Positions 16,662-24,296 of a DNA stretch of 64,000 bases are shown piece by piece. Under the pieces are notes generated by a model. The model was not told the DNA's origin. It ran no database searches and worked only from the letters and a program-made list of their open reading frames with translations. Numbering within the stretch: position 1 is the first letter of the stretch; each line of letters begins with the position of its first letter. The stretch comes from JAPHTQ01 sp050299175 (GTDB taxonomy: Bacteria; Pseudomonadota; Gammaproteobacteria; Thiohalomonadales; Thiohalomonadaceae), in contig JBNKVM010000064.1 of the NCBI GenBank assembly GCA_050299175.1, positions 1 through 64,000 on the forward strand, given 5' to 3'. Position numbers and translations under genes: made by a program.

Positions 16662-17588
16662 CTACTCCCACTCCATCTCCATATAAACCTGCTGAGCATT
16701 CCTGCCGGAAAGCGTATCGGCGTTTTGCAGGTAGCTGAAGCGCGACTGATCAATACTGCTGATATCCGTTATATCACCACCCTCTTCCATGAAGTCAGCC
16801 ACAGCCTGACGCAAAAATGTCAGGTAGTCGTAGGTATCCTTATTGGCTCCCTGTAGATCGGTGGGATGTCCATGACCGGGAACGATGTGCTTTGGCTTAA
16901 AGGCTGCCATTGCCTCATAAGCACCAACCCAGCTTTTGCTATTGGAATGATCCATCACACCCAGCATACGCTCGACATAAACGATATCGCCGGTGAACAT
17001 CACCGACTTCTGTGGCAGCCAGACAAAGCTATCGCCCGGTGTGTGCGCCTGACCGGCATGGTGTATCTCAAATACCGTACCACCGACCTTGAAGGCCACG
17101 GCGTTCTCAAAGGTTGTATCGGCGTAGACAGCTTTGGTTGATTTAACCGCTTTCTCACCAACCAAATTTCCCAGCACAAAGAACTGGTCGTTCACACGCG
17201 CCTTCTGATCTTTAACCGCCGCCTCGCTGGCGAAGATCTCCGCACCTTTCTGCTTGAAGTAATCATTACCCAACCAGCGATGATCCTGCCCACCCGTATT
17301 GATAACCCTCACCACAGGCTTGTCCGTCACCGTACGGATAACCGCTGCAATCGCCTCGGCACCACGCTGCGTGCCGCCTGAATCGATCAGCACCACGCCG
17401 TCACGGGTCACAACAAAACCGAATGTCGCATTGTTGCCGTGATTCTCCGCTGAGCGGTTACCCAGTTCACCGACGATGGCGTAGACATCAGCATCCACCT
17501 CCTGAAGTTTAAGGTGGTCATCTCCCCAGGCATAACTGGCAAACAGGCCCAACAGTAGGGCAACGGGGAAATAGTGCAATTTCTTCAT
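16662..17588 (-). CDS. Exported metallo-beta-lactamase-fold protein with altered metal site
   Basis: This 308-residue protein has a signal peptide (LLLGLFASYAWG). It keeps the fold: VVTRDGVVLIDSGGTQRGAEA, then AHTPGDSFVWLP, FTGDIVY and HIVPGHGHP. The usual HxHxDH motif is changed to NTGGQDHRWLGN, so two zinc-binding His are lost while the Asp-His pair stays. The later His, Asp and His ligands are present, so the site may hold one metal. The start at 17588 was chosen because a longer frame to 17789 lies inside the CDF gene. Relatives act with periplasmic redox proteins (inference). It is 17 bases downstream of the CDF transporter. Confidence 0.8.
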   Translation of the reverse strand: MKKLHYFPVALLLGLFASYAWGDDHLKLQEVDADVYAIVGELGNRSAENHGNNATFGFVVTRDGVVLIDSGGTQRGAEAIAAVIRTVTDKPVVRVINTGGQDHRWLGNDYFKQKGAEIFASEAAVKDQKARVNDQFFVLGNLVGEKAVKSTKAVYADTTFENAVAFKVGGTVFEIHHAGQAHTPGDSFVWLPQKSVMFTGDIVYVERMLGVMDHSNSKSWVGAYEAMAAFKPKHIVPGHGHPTDLQGANKDTYDYLTFLRQAVADFMEEGGDITDISSIDQSRFSYLQNADTLSGRNAQQVYMEMEWE

Positions 17589-17605
17589 GGATAGTCTCTT
17601 GGTAG

Positions 17606-18220
17606 TTAAGTGATAGCGCGAAGCTCGGTCAGCGCCGATTTTATAACTCGAATTGCCGAACGCCACAGGAACAGCACAAGAATGGTCGCGACGGCGATAT
17701 CCGGCCATCCCGACCCTGTGAGCCAGACCGCCCCTGCCGCCACAAATACGGAAAGGTTGGAAACAATGTCGTTGCGTGAACACTCCCACACGGAGCTCAT
17801 GTTCACGTCTTCATGGCGATGCCGCCAGAGCAGAAAGAGGCAGAGTGAATTTGCCGCAAGACCGATGAGACTGAAAGTGCCCATCACCTCGAACAACGGG
17901 ACACCCGGCACGATCAACTTGTAGAGTATCTGCGCCGCCACGGCGAGCGCGGCCAGAAAGATCAGCCCCCCCTTGAACAGCGCGACCTTTGCCTTGGCCG
18001 CAGCACCGCGAGAAACCGCGTACAGACTCAGCCCGTAGGTCAGGGCATCGCCAAGGTTATCCAGGCTGTCTGCCAAAAGCGCCGCCGAGTTGCCATACAA
18101 CGCTGCCAGCACAATAACCACAAACATCACCGCGTTAATAGCGAGCACGGCACGCAGCGTTCCCCGCTGCCTTTCGCGGAGGGCATCTATCGAACAGTTG
18201 TTATCGCAGCAAGTACCCAC
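17606..18220 (-). CDS. Short CDF cation-efflux transporter with cysteine-rich N-terminus
   Basis: This 204-residue inner-membrane protein has the six-helix core of cation diffusion facilitators but no C-terminal cytoplasmic domain. Metal-site residues in helix 2 are D54 and D58 (DSLDNLGDAL). In helix 5 the usual HxxxD is replaced by C147-x3-D151 (WECSRND). The N-terminus has C4, C5 and C9. These thiols suggest a softer metal than zinc (inference). It heads the leftward run including the metallo-beta-lactamase-fold gene, and its promoter has an adjacent 20-base palindrome. Confidence 0.87.
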   Translation of the reverse strand: MGTCCDNNCSIDALRERQRGTLRAVLAINAVMFVVIVLAALYGNSAALLADSLDNLGDALTYGLSLYAVSRGAAAKAKVALFKGGLIFLAALAVAAQILYKLIVPGVPLFEVMGTFSLIGLAANSLCLFLLWRHRHEDVNMSSVWECSRNDIVSNLSVFVAAGAVWLTGSGWPDIAVATILVLFLWRSAIRVIKSALTELRAIT

Positions 18221-18277
18221 TTAAAACCTCATAAATTCAATAGTTTGGCAAAATCCCAAACGGCTCTTTGCCCAGAG

Positions 18278-18327
18278 ATTGTAGAGTAAAGCCACTTTAT
18301 TTGTCACTTGCTCCGATAGCGGAGCAA
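18278..18327 (-). promoter_or_regulatory. Promoter and palindromic operator for the CDF gene
   Basis: Reading leftward, GTGACA (18302-18307) and TACAAT (18278-18283) are spaced by 18 bases, a good sigma-70 pair 57 bases before the gene. Immediately upstream of the -35 lies a perfect 8-base-arm palindrome, TTGCTCCG-ATAG-CGGAGCAA, at 18308-18327. It is well placed for an activator. It could equally act on the rightward gene at 18396. Confidence 0.55.
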
Positions 18328-18395
18328 TTCTGCTGTGGAATACTGGTAGGCTTGCCTGAACAGCCATAGATGCACAGACCAATTGGAGTTAATTC

Positions 18396-18659
18396 ATGGA
18401 CGTATTTTCATTTCCACCTGAGGAAATACTGGTCTTCCGCCGCAGACTCAACGAAACCTTCACTATTTCTCTTAACGAGGAGATTGACCCACAGACACCG
18501 ATAGGCGAGGTCTTGTTTGAACCGATACAGGTTGGTGTACTCAGATTGACCGATAAGCGAGTCAAGCTATGCGTGCATGCCCATGAGGCACTGGAGATCA
18601 GTCTTGATGGCTTTGTGGATGATGCGCTGGTTGAATACTACAAAGATGAAGATATCTAA
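18396..18659 (+). CDS. Divergent CsrA-like RNA-binding protein
   Basis: This 87-residue protein lines up with CsrA. EILVFRRRLNETFTI (10-24) matches the first strands of CsrA (LILTRRVGETLMI), and IQVGVLRLTDKRVKLCV (44-60) matches the VTVTVLGVKGNQVRIGV core. Between them is an extra loop of about 15 residues (27-43). In place of the conserved Arg after the last strand (VHREE) it has EISLD, so one of the two key RNA-contact residues is missing. True CsrA dimers bind GGA in mRNA leaders. This could be a decoy, an altered-specificity paralogue or a protein with another role. It is divergent from the CDF gene and precedes the nuclease-like gene. Confidence 0.6.
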   Translation: MDVFSFPPEEILVFRRRLNETFTISLNEEIDPQTPIGEVLFEPIQVGVLRLTDKRVKLCVHAHEALEISLDGFVDDALVEYYKDEDI

Positions 18660-18754
18660 CCAGTATAAAAACTTACCAATAAGTACATTTATATCGATAC
18701 CATTAAAGTGATTTATTACGCCTCCGCATTTAACCATGTACTACCGATAACAGA

Positions 18755-18778
18755 TTGTGGGTGCTATAGTAACCACAA
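18755..18778. promoter_or_regulatory. Imperfect palindrome upstream of the nuclease-like gene
   Basis: TTGTGG (18755-18760) and CCACAA (18773-18778) flank a partly symmetrical centre CTATAG. Ten of twelve base pairs match. The site ends 34 bases before the start codon and includes a TATAGT -10-like hexamer. It may be an operator; no consensus is known to me. Confidence 0.45.
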
Positions 18779-18812
18779 AATATAAGCAGGATTCGGATTA
18801 AAGGGAGGTTCC

Positions 18813-20246
18813 ATGCACACTAGTGATATCACTGAGAATATTCAGACCGGCGCGAAGGCTCGCCTCATCCCCGTTGTTGCTGACTCAAAAAAAGAAGAAC
18901 GTGCAACGTCGGCATTACTCTCAACTTTCATGTTAGTACCACAATTTGCGGATACTGTACTAGCAGAGGCAGGAGCAAAAATCGGAGCTCGCTCAGAAAT
19001 AAAATGTTATACAGAAGTAACATTCAAAAATAGCGCCCAAAGCAAAATCCGACCTGATGGAGTCATTGTAATAAATCGCGGTGGAAAGAACTGGTCTGCC
19101 CTAGTTGAATCAAAGATTGGAAATAATGAATTAAACAAGGAACAAATCGAATCCTACCTTGATCTTGCTAAAGAAGTAGGCGCCAATGCTCTCATAACCA
19201 TCTCAAATCAATTTGCGACTATTCCTACCCATCATCCAGTTTCTGTAAATAAGACAAAAACTAGAAGCATCGATCTTTTCCATTTTTCATGGCTATCACT
19301 ACTATCTAAAGCAACCATTATGTCAGAAGCAAAGAAAGTTGCAGATCGTGAACAAGCCTTTGTTTTACGAGAACTTGTTCGCTATTTAGCACACCCATAC
19401 TCTGGCGTATCTGCCATGACGGGAATGAACCCAGAATGGAAAAATCTTTGTACAAAAATTCAACAAGGTGCAGTTCTAAAGAAATCAGATCCTGAAGTAG
19501 AAGCTACAGCTAGCGCATGGCAACAGCTACTCAGATATGTATCACTTGAACTATCAATGGCCACGAATAGTATGGTAGATGTTGCTCTATCAAGAACCCA
19601 CACAAAAGATCCTTCAACCTTACTCCAGGCTGACATAGCTGATTTAACAAGCAAATCAGCACTTTCAGGCTCCCTTGCAATACCTAATGCGGCAGGAACG
19701 CTTAATATCTGTGCCGATATGCTACGCAAAGTCATAACCCTAAGCATGCATGTAAATGGTCCTGAAGATAAATCCCGTGCTACTGCTTCAATAAACTGGC
19801 TCACCAGACAATTGAGAAACCTTGCAGATTCAGATCTGATAATTAAAGCTATATGGCCCGGAAAAACGACGGATACACAATGCACACTCAAAAATGCGAT
19901 AGACGATCCGGCTACATTAATTCCTGAAGGGATAAAAAACATACCAAAGTCGTTTGAAGTAATGCGAGTTATTGACATGGGAGGAAAATTCAAAGGACAG
20001 AAAATATTTGTAGAAGCGGTACTTTCTGCTGTGCCAGCATTTTATCGTGATGCGGGACAAAATCTAGCGAAATGGGTTGCACCACCACCAAAGACAAGGA
20101 ATGGACGTGAGCACCAAGAAGATAACATTGGTCAAACTGAAGATGAGCAACAATCTCCAGTGACACCAAGCATAATCCCAATGGAATCAGAAAACATCAT
20201 ATCCATGGTTTACGCGAGCGGGGCTAACGAAGGAACTGAGGATTAA
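18813..20246 (+). CDS. Candidate PD-(D/E)XK nuclease-fold protein, function unknown
   Basis: This 477-residue soluble protein is more AT-rich than the housekeeping genes. Residues 62-130 fit a PD-(D/E)XK core: YTEVTF strand, RPDG with D82, ALVESKIG with E99 and K101, then Q111 and Y115 in NKEQIESYLDLAKEV and the following strand ANALITISNQF. The rest is mixed alpha/beta with no recognised domain, and the tail after 430 is acidic and disordered. Such cores act in DNA cleavage, repair and phage defence. No methyltransferase, helicase or ATPase partner is nearby, so it would act alone. It begins after AGGGAGG with the palindrome above upstream. Confidence 0.6.
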   Translation: MHTSDITENIQTGAKARLIPVVADSKKEERATSALLSTFMLVPQFADTVLAEAGAKIGARSEIKCYTEVTFKNSAQSKIRPDGVIVINRGGKNWSALVESKIGNNELNKEQIESYLDLAKEVGANALITISNQFATIPTHHPVSVNKTKTRSIDLFHFSWLSLLSKATIMSEAKKVADREQAFVLRELVRYLAHPYSGVSAMTGMNPEWKNLCTKIQQGAVLKKSDPEVEATASAWQQLLRYVSLELSMATNSMVDVALSRTHTKDPSTLLQADIADLTSKSALSGSLAIPNAAGTLNICADMLRKVITLSMHVNGPEDKSRATASINWLTRQLRNLADSDLIIKAIWPGKTTDTQCTLKNAIDDPATLIPEGIKNIPKSFEVMRVIDMGGKFKGQKIFVEAVLSAVPAFYRDAGQNLAKWVAPPPKTRNGREHQEDNIGQTEDEQQSPVTPSIIPMESENIISMVYASGANEGTED

Positions 20247-20278
20247 ATTGTACAGAATGGAACTTAATCCAAGTATTA

Positions 20279-21016
20279 CTACTTATTCTCTTCCTGCTCT
20301 TCTTGTCTTGCTTTAGAAAGCGCGGAAGCGAGCAGTCCCGCTGGAACAGCTACTATACCAAGTCCGATCATAAGAATCAGGAATGTAAAAACTCTTCCAC
20401 CAACAGTGACAGGGTAAACATCTCCGTAACCTACTGTCGTCAGCGTTGCAACTGCCCACCAGAAACTATGAAATATGCTCTTGAACTGTTCTGGCTGTGC
20501 CTCATTTTCGAAATAGTAAATACCAACAGCAGACAAATACAACAACATCATAGTAACCACACCAAACAGCACGACCTCTTCTTTTGCTATATAAAAAGCC
20601 CTGCCCAATCTCTGCATGGCGCTATTGTATCTGACCAACTTAAATAACCTAAAGAGTCTCAACATCCGTAGAATTCTGAGTGACCTAAGGTCAAGACCGA
20701 TCGACAGATAGAACGGAGCAATAGCAATTAAGTCTATTAACCCGTAAAAACTAAACACATAATCACGCTTTCTGTCAGCGACATACACTCTGGCCACATA
20801 TTCAAGCGTAAATATAGAGACAATAATTGTCTCTATAATTGATAACAAATCAATTGTGTTGTCACTTAGATCGGGGAGTGTCTCGATTGAGAAAGTGATT
20901 ATTGAAATGACGATCATAAACTGAATCACCAGATCAAATGTTCGCCCAGCCTTTGTGCCATTACCGTCAATAATTTCCTTTAAATTCATCTGAGACACTT
21001 CCTTTTTATCACGCAA
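20279..21016 (-). CDS. Voltage-gated potassium channel-like ion transporter
   Basis: This 245-residue protein is a complete six-helix channel subunit. The voltage sensor helix S4 is LRSLRILRMLRLFRLFKLVR, with basic residues every third position. The pore loop has the selectivity filter TLTTVGYGDVYP, followed by the S6 helix LILMIGLGIVAVPAGLLASA. No cytoplasmic RCK or cyclic-nucleotide domain is present. It should pass K+ on depolarisation. Two starts are possible; MNLKEII (20989) is as likely as the first Met. It stands alone, convergent with the nuclease-like gene, in the same AT-rich region. Confidence 0.92.
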   Translation of the reverse strand: MRDKKEVSQMNLKEIIDGNGTKAGRTFDLVIQFMIVISIITFSIETLPDLSDNTIDLLSIIETIIVSIFTLEYVARVYVADRKRDYVFSFYGLIDLIAIAPFYLSIGLDLRSLRILRMLRLFRLFKLVRYNSAMQRLGRAFYIAKEEVVLFGVVTMMLLYLSAVGIYYFENEAQPEQFKSIFHSFWWAVATLTTVGYGDVYPVTVGGRVFTFLILMIGLGIVAVPAGLLASALSKARQEEQEENK

Positions 21017-21032
21017 AAATAACTACGGTAGC

Positions 21033-21062
21033 TTGGGCGAATCCCCTAATAGGGTTTCCCAA
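21033..21062. repeat. Inverted repeat upstream of the K+ channel gene
   Basis: TTGGG (21033-21037) and CCCAA (21058-21062) flank a second pair, CCCTA (21044-21048) and TAGGG (21050-21054). It begins 17 bases upstream of the channel start (21016), reading leftward. It may be an operator or a structure in the mRNA leader. The rest of 21017-21285 holds no gene I can support. Confidence 0.5.
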
Positions 21063-21285
21063 CATTTGTTGAATACAAGATACCTTGTTTACCACTGATA
21101 GCTGCAACAAAAATACTCTTTCCATCCTTCTAGATCAATCAGTTACATTACAAATCAGATTCCGCGACTGCCTACCCCCAATACCGTAAATATATTTACC
21201 TCCTAGTCCACAACTTGACTGCCACACATCGACAACTATGCTCCTCCGTGGACCTTGAAATATTAATCAAACAAGGAAGTAACAG

Positions 21286-22470
21286 ATGAACTGCAACCCC
21301 AATATCCGTTCCGCCTTTATCGCCTATACCCTACTCGCCCTATGGCTCAGCCCCATCACTGCCAATGCCCGTGAGCTGGTCACTAATTTCGTTTACGTCG
21401 GCTGTAACCGGGTTGGCTTCGGGGTGAAAGATCCCGCCCCCAGCACGGCCAACGTGGCACAGTTGCAACAAACCTTCGCTGACATTGCTGGCCTTCCAAT
21501 TAAACCCAAGTACTTTTTCTTTGTTGGTGATCTGGTGTTGGGAATGCAGGCCGATGAGGGCATGACGTTAACCAGCGAACTGGATGCCTGGAAGACGCTG
21601 CTGGATGAAAGTCACTTTACCGATAGCGGCATTGAGTTGCTGCCGATTCCCGGCAACCATGAGGCCGATGCGTCGGAAGAGGTCAGCCCCAATAACTATG
21701 TGGAGTATCCCGATGCGGATAACCTTGCGGCGTGGGCGGCGTGGCTGAAGGCCAATAATTTCGCCAAGGCGAGTAACGGCCCATCCGGCACAGGCGAGTT
21801 AAGACGTGATTTTCTGGCCGAAGATAACAACCAGACCCAGACCTACTCCTTCGATGATTTCACCACGGGTGTTCACTATATTCTGTTGAACACCGACTCG
21901 CTCTCGACGATTTCCAATCCACTTCTGCCCGACAAGACGGTGGCGAGCTGGGTGCCGTATAACTGGGTCTATCGCGACATTACCCGGGCTTCAAGAAATC
22001 CGAAGATCAAAAAGATTGTGGTACTGGCCCATAAACCGCTGGTGCTCGATAACCCCGGTCCGCACGATATCGTTTACAACAAGGCGCCCTTTACCCTGGG
22101 CAACAAACTGTTGGAGCTGTTCAGCAATACGCCGAAGTTTGCCGGTTATTTCTGCGCCCATTCCCATGAGTGGTTGTATACCGACAAGCTTGGCCCGAAT
22201 CAGAATGTAACGCAGGTGATCGCCGGTAACGCTGGCAGCGAACTGGAAGGTGACTGGAGTCCAGCGGGCGGCACTTACTTCGGTTTTACCGTGGTGAATC
22301 TTTACGATGACAACAGTGTCGGTGTTGTCTCCTACAATCGCCCTGCGCCGACACCTTATAACGACACGGGTACACAGCCTGCCGCCAAACCAACTGCGGA
22401 GAAGTTCTTTGAGGTGGTCGGGCGGACAAGAGGCTCAGCACCCAAAGGGGCACTCACACCCTCTCACTGA
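21286..22470 (+). CDS. Secreted calcineurin-like metallophosphoesterase
   Basis: This 394-residue periplasmic enzyme has a signal peptide (FIAYTLLALWLSPITANA). The metal-binding motifs are FFVGDLVLG, PIPGNHEA, VVLAHKPLV and FCAHSHEWLY, the GD, GNH and H segments of the calcineurin fold. The first DxH motif is not conventional; the matching place reads VYVGCNRVGFG. It probably cleaves a phosphate ester outside the cytoplasm. Its 3' end overlaps the convergent unknown gene by 17 bases, and a HAD phosphatase follows that gene, so phosphate scavenging is a fair guess. No Pho box was identified. Confidence 0.83.
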   Translation: MNCNPNIRSAFIAYTLLALWLSPITANARELVTNFVYVGCNRVGFGVKDPAPSTANVAQLQQTFADIAGLPIKPKYFFFVGDLVLGMQADEGMTLTSELDAWKTLLDESHFTDSGIELLPIPGNHEADASEEVSPNNYVEYPDADNLAAWAAWLKANNFAKASNGPSGTGELRRDFLAEDNNQTQTYSFDDFTTGVHYILLNTDSLSTISNPLLPDKTVASWVPYNWVYRDITRASRNPKIKKIVVLAHKPLVLDNPGPHDIVYNKAPFTLGNKLLELFSNTPKFAGYFCAHSHEWLYTDKLGPNQNVTQVIAGNAGSELEGDWSPAGGTYFGFTVVNLYDDNSVGVVSYNRPAPTPYNDTGTQPAAKPTAEKFFEVVGRTRGSAPKGALTPSH

Positions 22471-23083
22471 AGGTGAACAGCCAGCGCCCCTCATCATCGC
22501 TGCTTACGTTGACATACACTTCGGTGTCGGTGTCAGGGATGGGATAGCGGGTCATGTTGGCGAAGTCCTGGAGATTGTAGGTCTGGCCGACCAGCGGCGG
22601 CCGAGCGACCATGAAGTAGAGGCTCGGTTCGTATTCAAACGACGAGACCGCTCCATCGCCAAGGTTCGGTACGGTGAGTGCCCGTCGGTTATTGACCAGC
22701 CAGTTACAATCCAGCTCAATGTGGGGATGGGTGTTGTTAATCACGCCCGCCTGCTGCTGCGTCAGCTTTTCCTGTGCCAAATCATGGGGAGCCATCTGTA
22801 ACCTGGGTGATAATTCCCCTGAGCTGACCGCTTCAAGCAGGGAACCAGGCTGAACCTCCATCGTGTCGGAAAGGATGTAGTGTGGAGGGTTACGGCGGGA
22901 GAAGACGTTGGTGGATATCACCGACTCGTATTCAAAGGATTCGCTGGCACCCGCGGATGCGATCAACACCTGCCATGCGTGGATAAGCACATTACGCTGT
23001 TCCGAGACGGGGCGCAGGAAGACCAATACACCCTGGCCCTGCATATGCTCCCCGCCCAGTGTCACGTTGAAAACGATTGCCAA
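22454..23083 (-). CDS. Hypothetical protein, 209 residues
   Basis: I do not recognise this protein. It has no signal peptide and starts MAIVFNVTLGGEHMQGQGV. It contains strand-rich segments (FEYESVISTNVFSRRN, TYNLQDFANMTRY) and a central region of charged helices. The C-terminal part includes EVYVNVSSDDEGRWLFTFSE. Codon use is like its neighbours, and the reading frame is intact across 209 codons, which supports a real gene. It lies between two phosphatase-type genes and overlaps the metallophosphoesterase end by 17 bases. Confidence 0.6.
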   Translation of the reverse strand: MAIVFNVTLGGEHMQGQGVLVFLRPVSEQRNVLIHAWQVLIASAGASESFEYESVISTNVFSRRNPPHYILSDTMEVQPGSLLEAVSSGELSPRLQMAPHDLAQEKLTQQQAGVINNTHPHIELDCNWLVNNRRALTVPNLGDGAVSSFEYEPSLYFMVARPPLVGQTYNLQDFANMTRYPIPDTDTEVYVNVSSDDEGRWLFTFSERV

Positions 23084-23158
23084 GTCTCACTCCTCGCCAG
23101 TGTTTTCCTCATCTTACAGGAGCGGTCTCAAATTTAGCGAGTGCGGCTGAGACAGTTC

Positions 23159-24181
23159 CTACATGGCAGGTTGCGCACTGCAATACTCAACACTGGTCAC
23201 TTCTATCGCCCGGTCAAGCAGTAACCCGGCACAGTTAGCAGGCGGCGCAATGGTTATCGGGCTACCACATTGACCGACACCCCAGGGAGCATACTGGTTC
23301 GGCACGATATCCGAGTGGAAAAACTGGTTGGGGACACGGATCTTCATACCGCTGTGTTCGCCAAGCGAGTCGGTCAGCTGATCGCCGATGCTCATCAGCC
23401 AGAAGACGTTCTGTTGCTGCTCCAGTGCTTCACGGATAACGTCTTTGTACGCTACCTGTGGATTGCCCTGTATGGTGCAGGTGAGGCTGTTTTGGTTGCG
23501 TGAGAAATGAGTATAGCGTTTTACCTGGGCATCGCTCAGGTGCAGGTTGTTTTTCAGCCACTTTGCAGTAGGCGGAACACTGCTGGCGTCGCAGTTACGT
23601 GCGGTAATGAAGTAACAGGCCAGACCATCCTTGAAGCACCAGCGTCGGGCAAATTCGACCATGCCCTGAATGGCAGGCCCGTCGCCTTTGGCATCTGAAT
23701 CGGGGGCGGCGCTGAATTCCAGTGTGTTGTCGATATCGAACATCAGCGCGGGAGTCAAGCCGCGAGATTCCAGTTCACTACGCAGGCCGGTGCTTTCGAA
23801 TGTTTCCATCAACTTGTCGAGATTGGCAGTCAGGCTGGCAACGTCGCGGGCATATTGCGAATTCGTGCCGTACTGGGAATAGCCATCCTTGCGGGTGGTC
23901 AGCGTGTAATAGTTTTTGTAATCACTAGCAGCCATCAATGGACTGCCGTTGTAGTGATCGGTCGGCTTGCAATCCGTGTCGCCCTGCTTGCAGGTGGCGG
24001 TAACGCAGATTTTTTCGCTACCGCTGAACTGGGTCGGTTCGCCCGTGCGCTGCTCAAGCTGCGTTTTCTGGCTGGTCATCTGGCGGTAGAGCGCCAGCGT
24101 ATCCGTGGAGCCTTCTTCCCTGTATGCGGTGCAGGCGGAAAGTGTAACGATTGCGAGCAGCGCAATGATGAGTCCCTTCAT
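23159..24181 (-). CDS. HAD-superfamily acid phosphatase lipoprotein
   Basis: This 340-residue protein is exported as a lipoprotein: the signal peptide ends in a lipobox LSAC with C17 as the lipid site. Its HAD motifs are the nucleophile loop ALMFDIDNTLEFS (DxDxT), a Thr in YFITARN and the acidic motif SIGDQLTDSLG. The layout resembles class B acid phosphatases and lipoprotein e(P4)-type phosphatases. It probably removes phosphate from nucleotides at the outer membrane or periplasm. It lies upstream of the 209-residue unknown gene, in the same direction. Confidence 0.82.
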   Translation of the reverse strand: MKGLIIALLAIVTLSACTAYREEGSTDTLALYRQMTSQKTQLEQRTGEPTQFSGSEKICVTATCKQGDTDCKPTDHYNGSPLMAASDYKNYYTLTTRKDGYSQYGTNSQYARDVASLTANLDKLMETFESTGLRSELESRGLTPALMFDIDNTLEFSAAPDSDAKGDGPAIQGMVEFARRWCFKDGLACYFITARNCDASSVPPTAKWLKNNLHLSDAQVKRYTHFSRNQNSLTCTIQGNPQVAYKDVIREALEQQQNVFWLMSIGDQLTDSLGEHSGMKIRVPNQFFHSDIVPNQYAPWGVGQCGSPITIAPPANCAGLLLDRAIEVTSVEYCSAQPAM

Positions 24182-24256
24182 ACGATATTTCCTCTAGTGG
24201 TTAGCTGGACAACTCCAACAGCTTAGACACGATTTCTTCAATCTGGCAAACGCCTC

Positions 24257-24289
24257 CGCCATTTCCGCTTGATGTACGGTGGAATGGCG
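24257..24289 (-). terminator. Hairpin downstream of nrsF
   Basis: CGCCATTTCC (24257-24266) and GGAATGGCG (24281-24289) form a long stem with a single bulge and a 14-base loop, 7 bases after the nrsF stop on the leftward strand. No T-tract follows, so a factor-independent terminator is only a possibility. Confidence 0.35.
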
Positions 24290-24296
24290 AAAGTAC

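Noticed and set aside
17589..17789. N-terminal extension of the metallo-beta-lactamase-fold gene
   Set aside because: It lies inside the CDF gene, while the start at 17588 gives a proper signal peptide.
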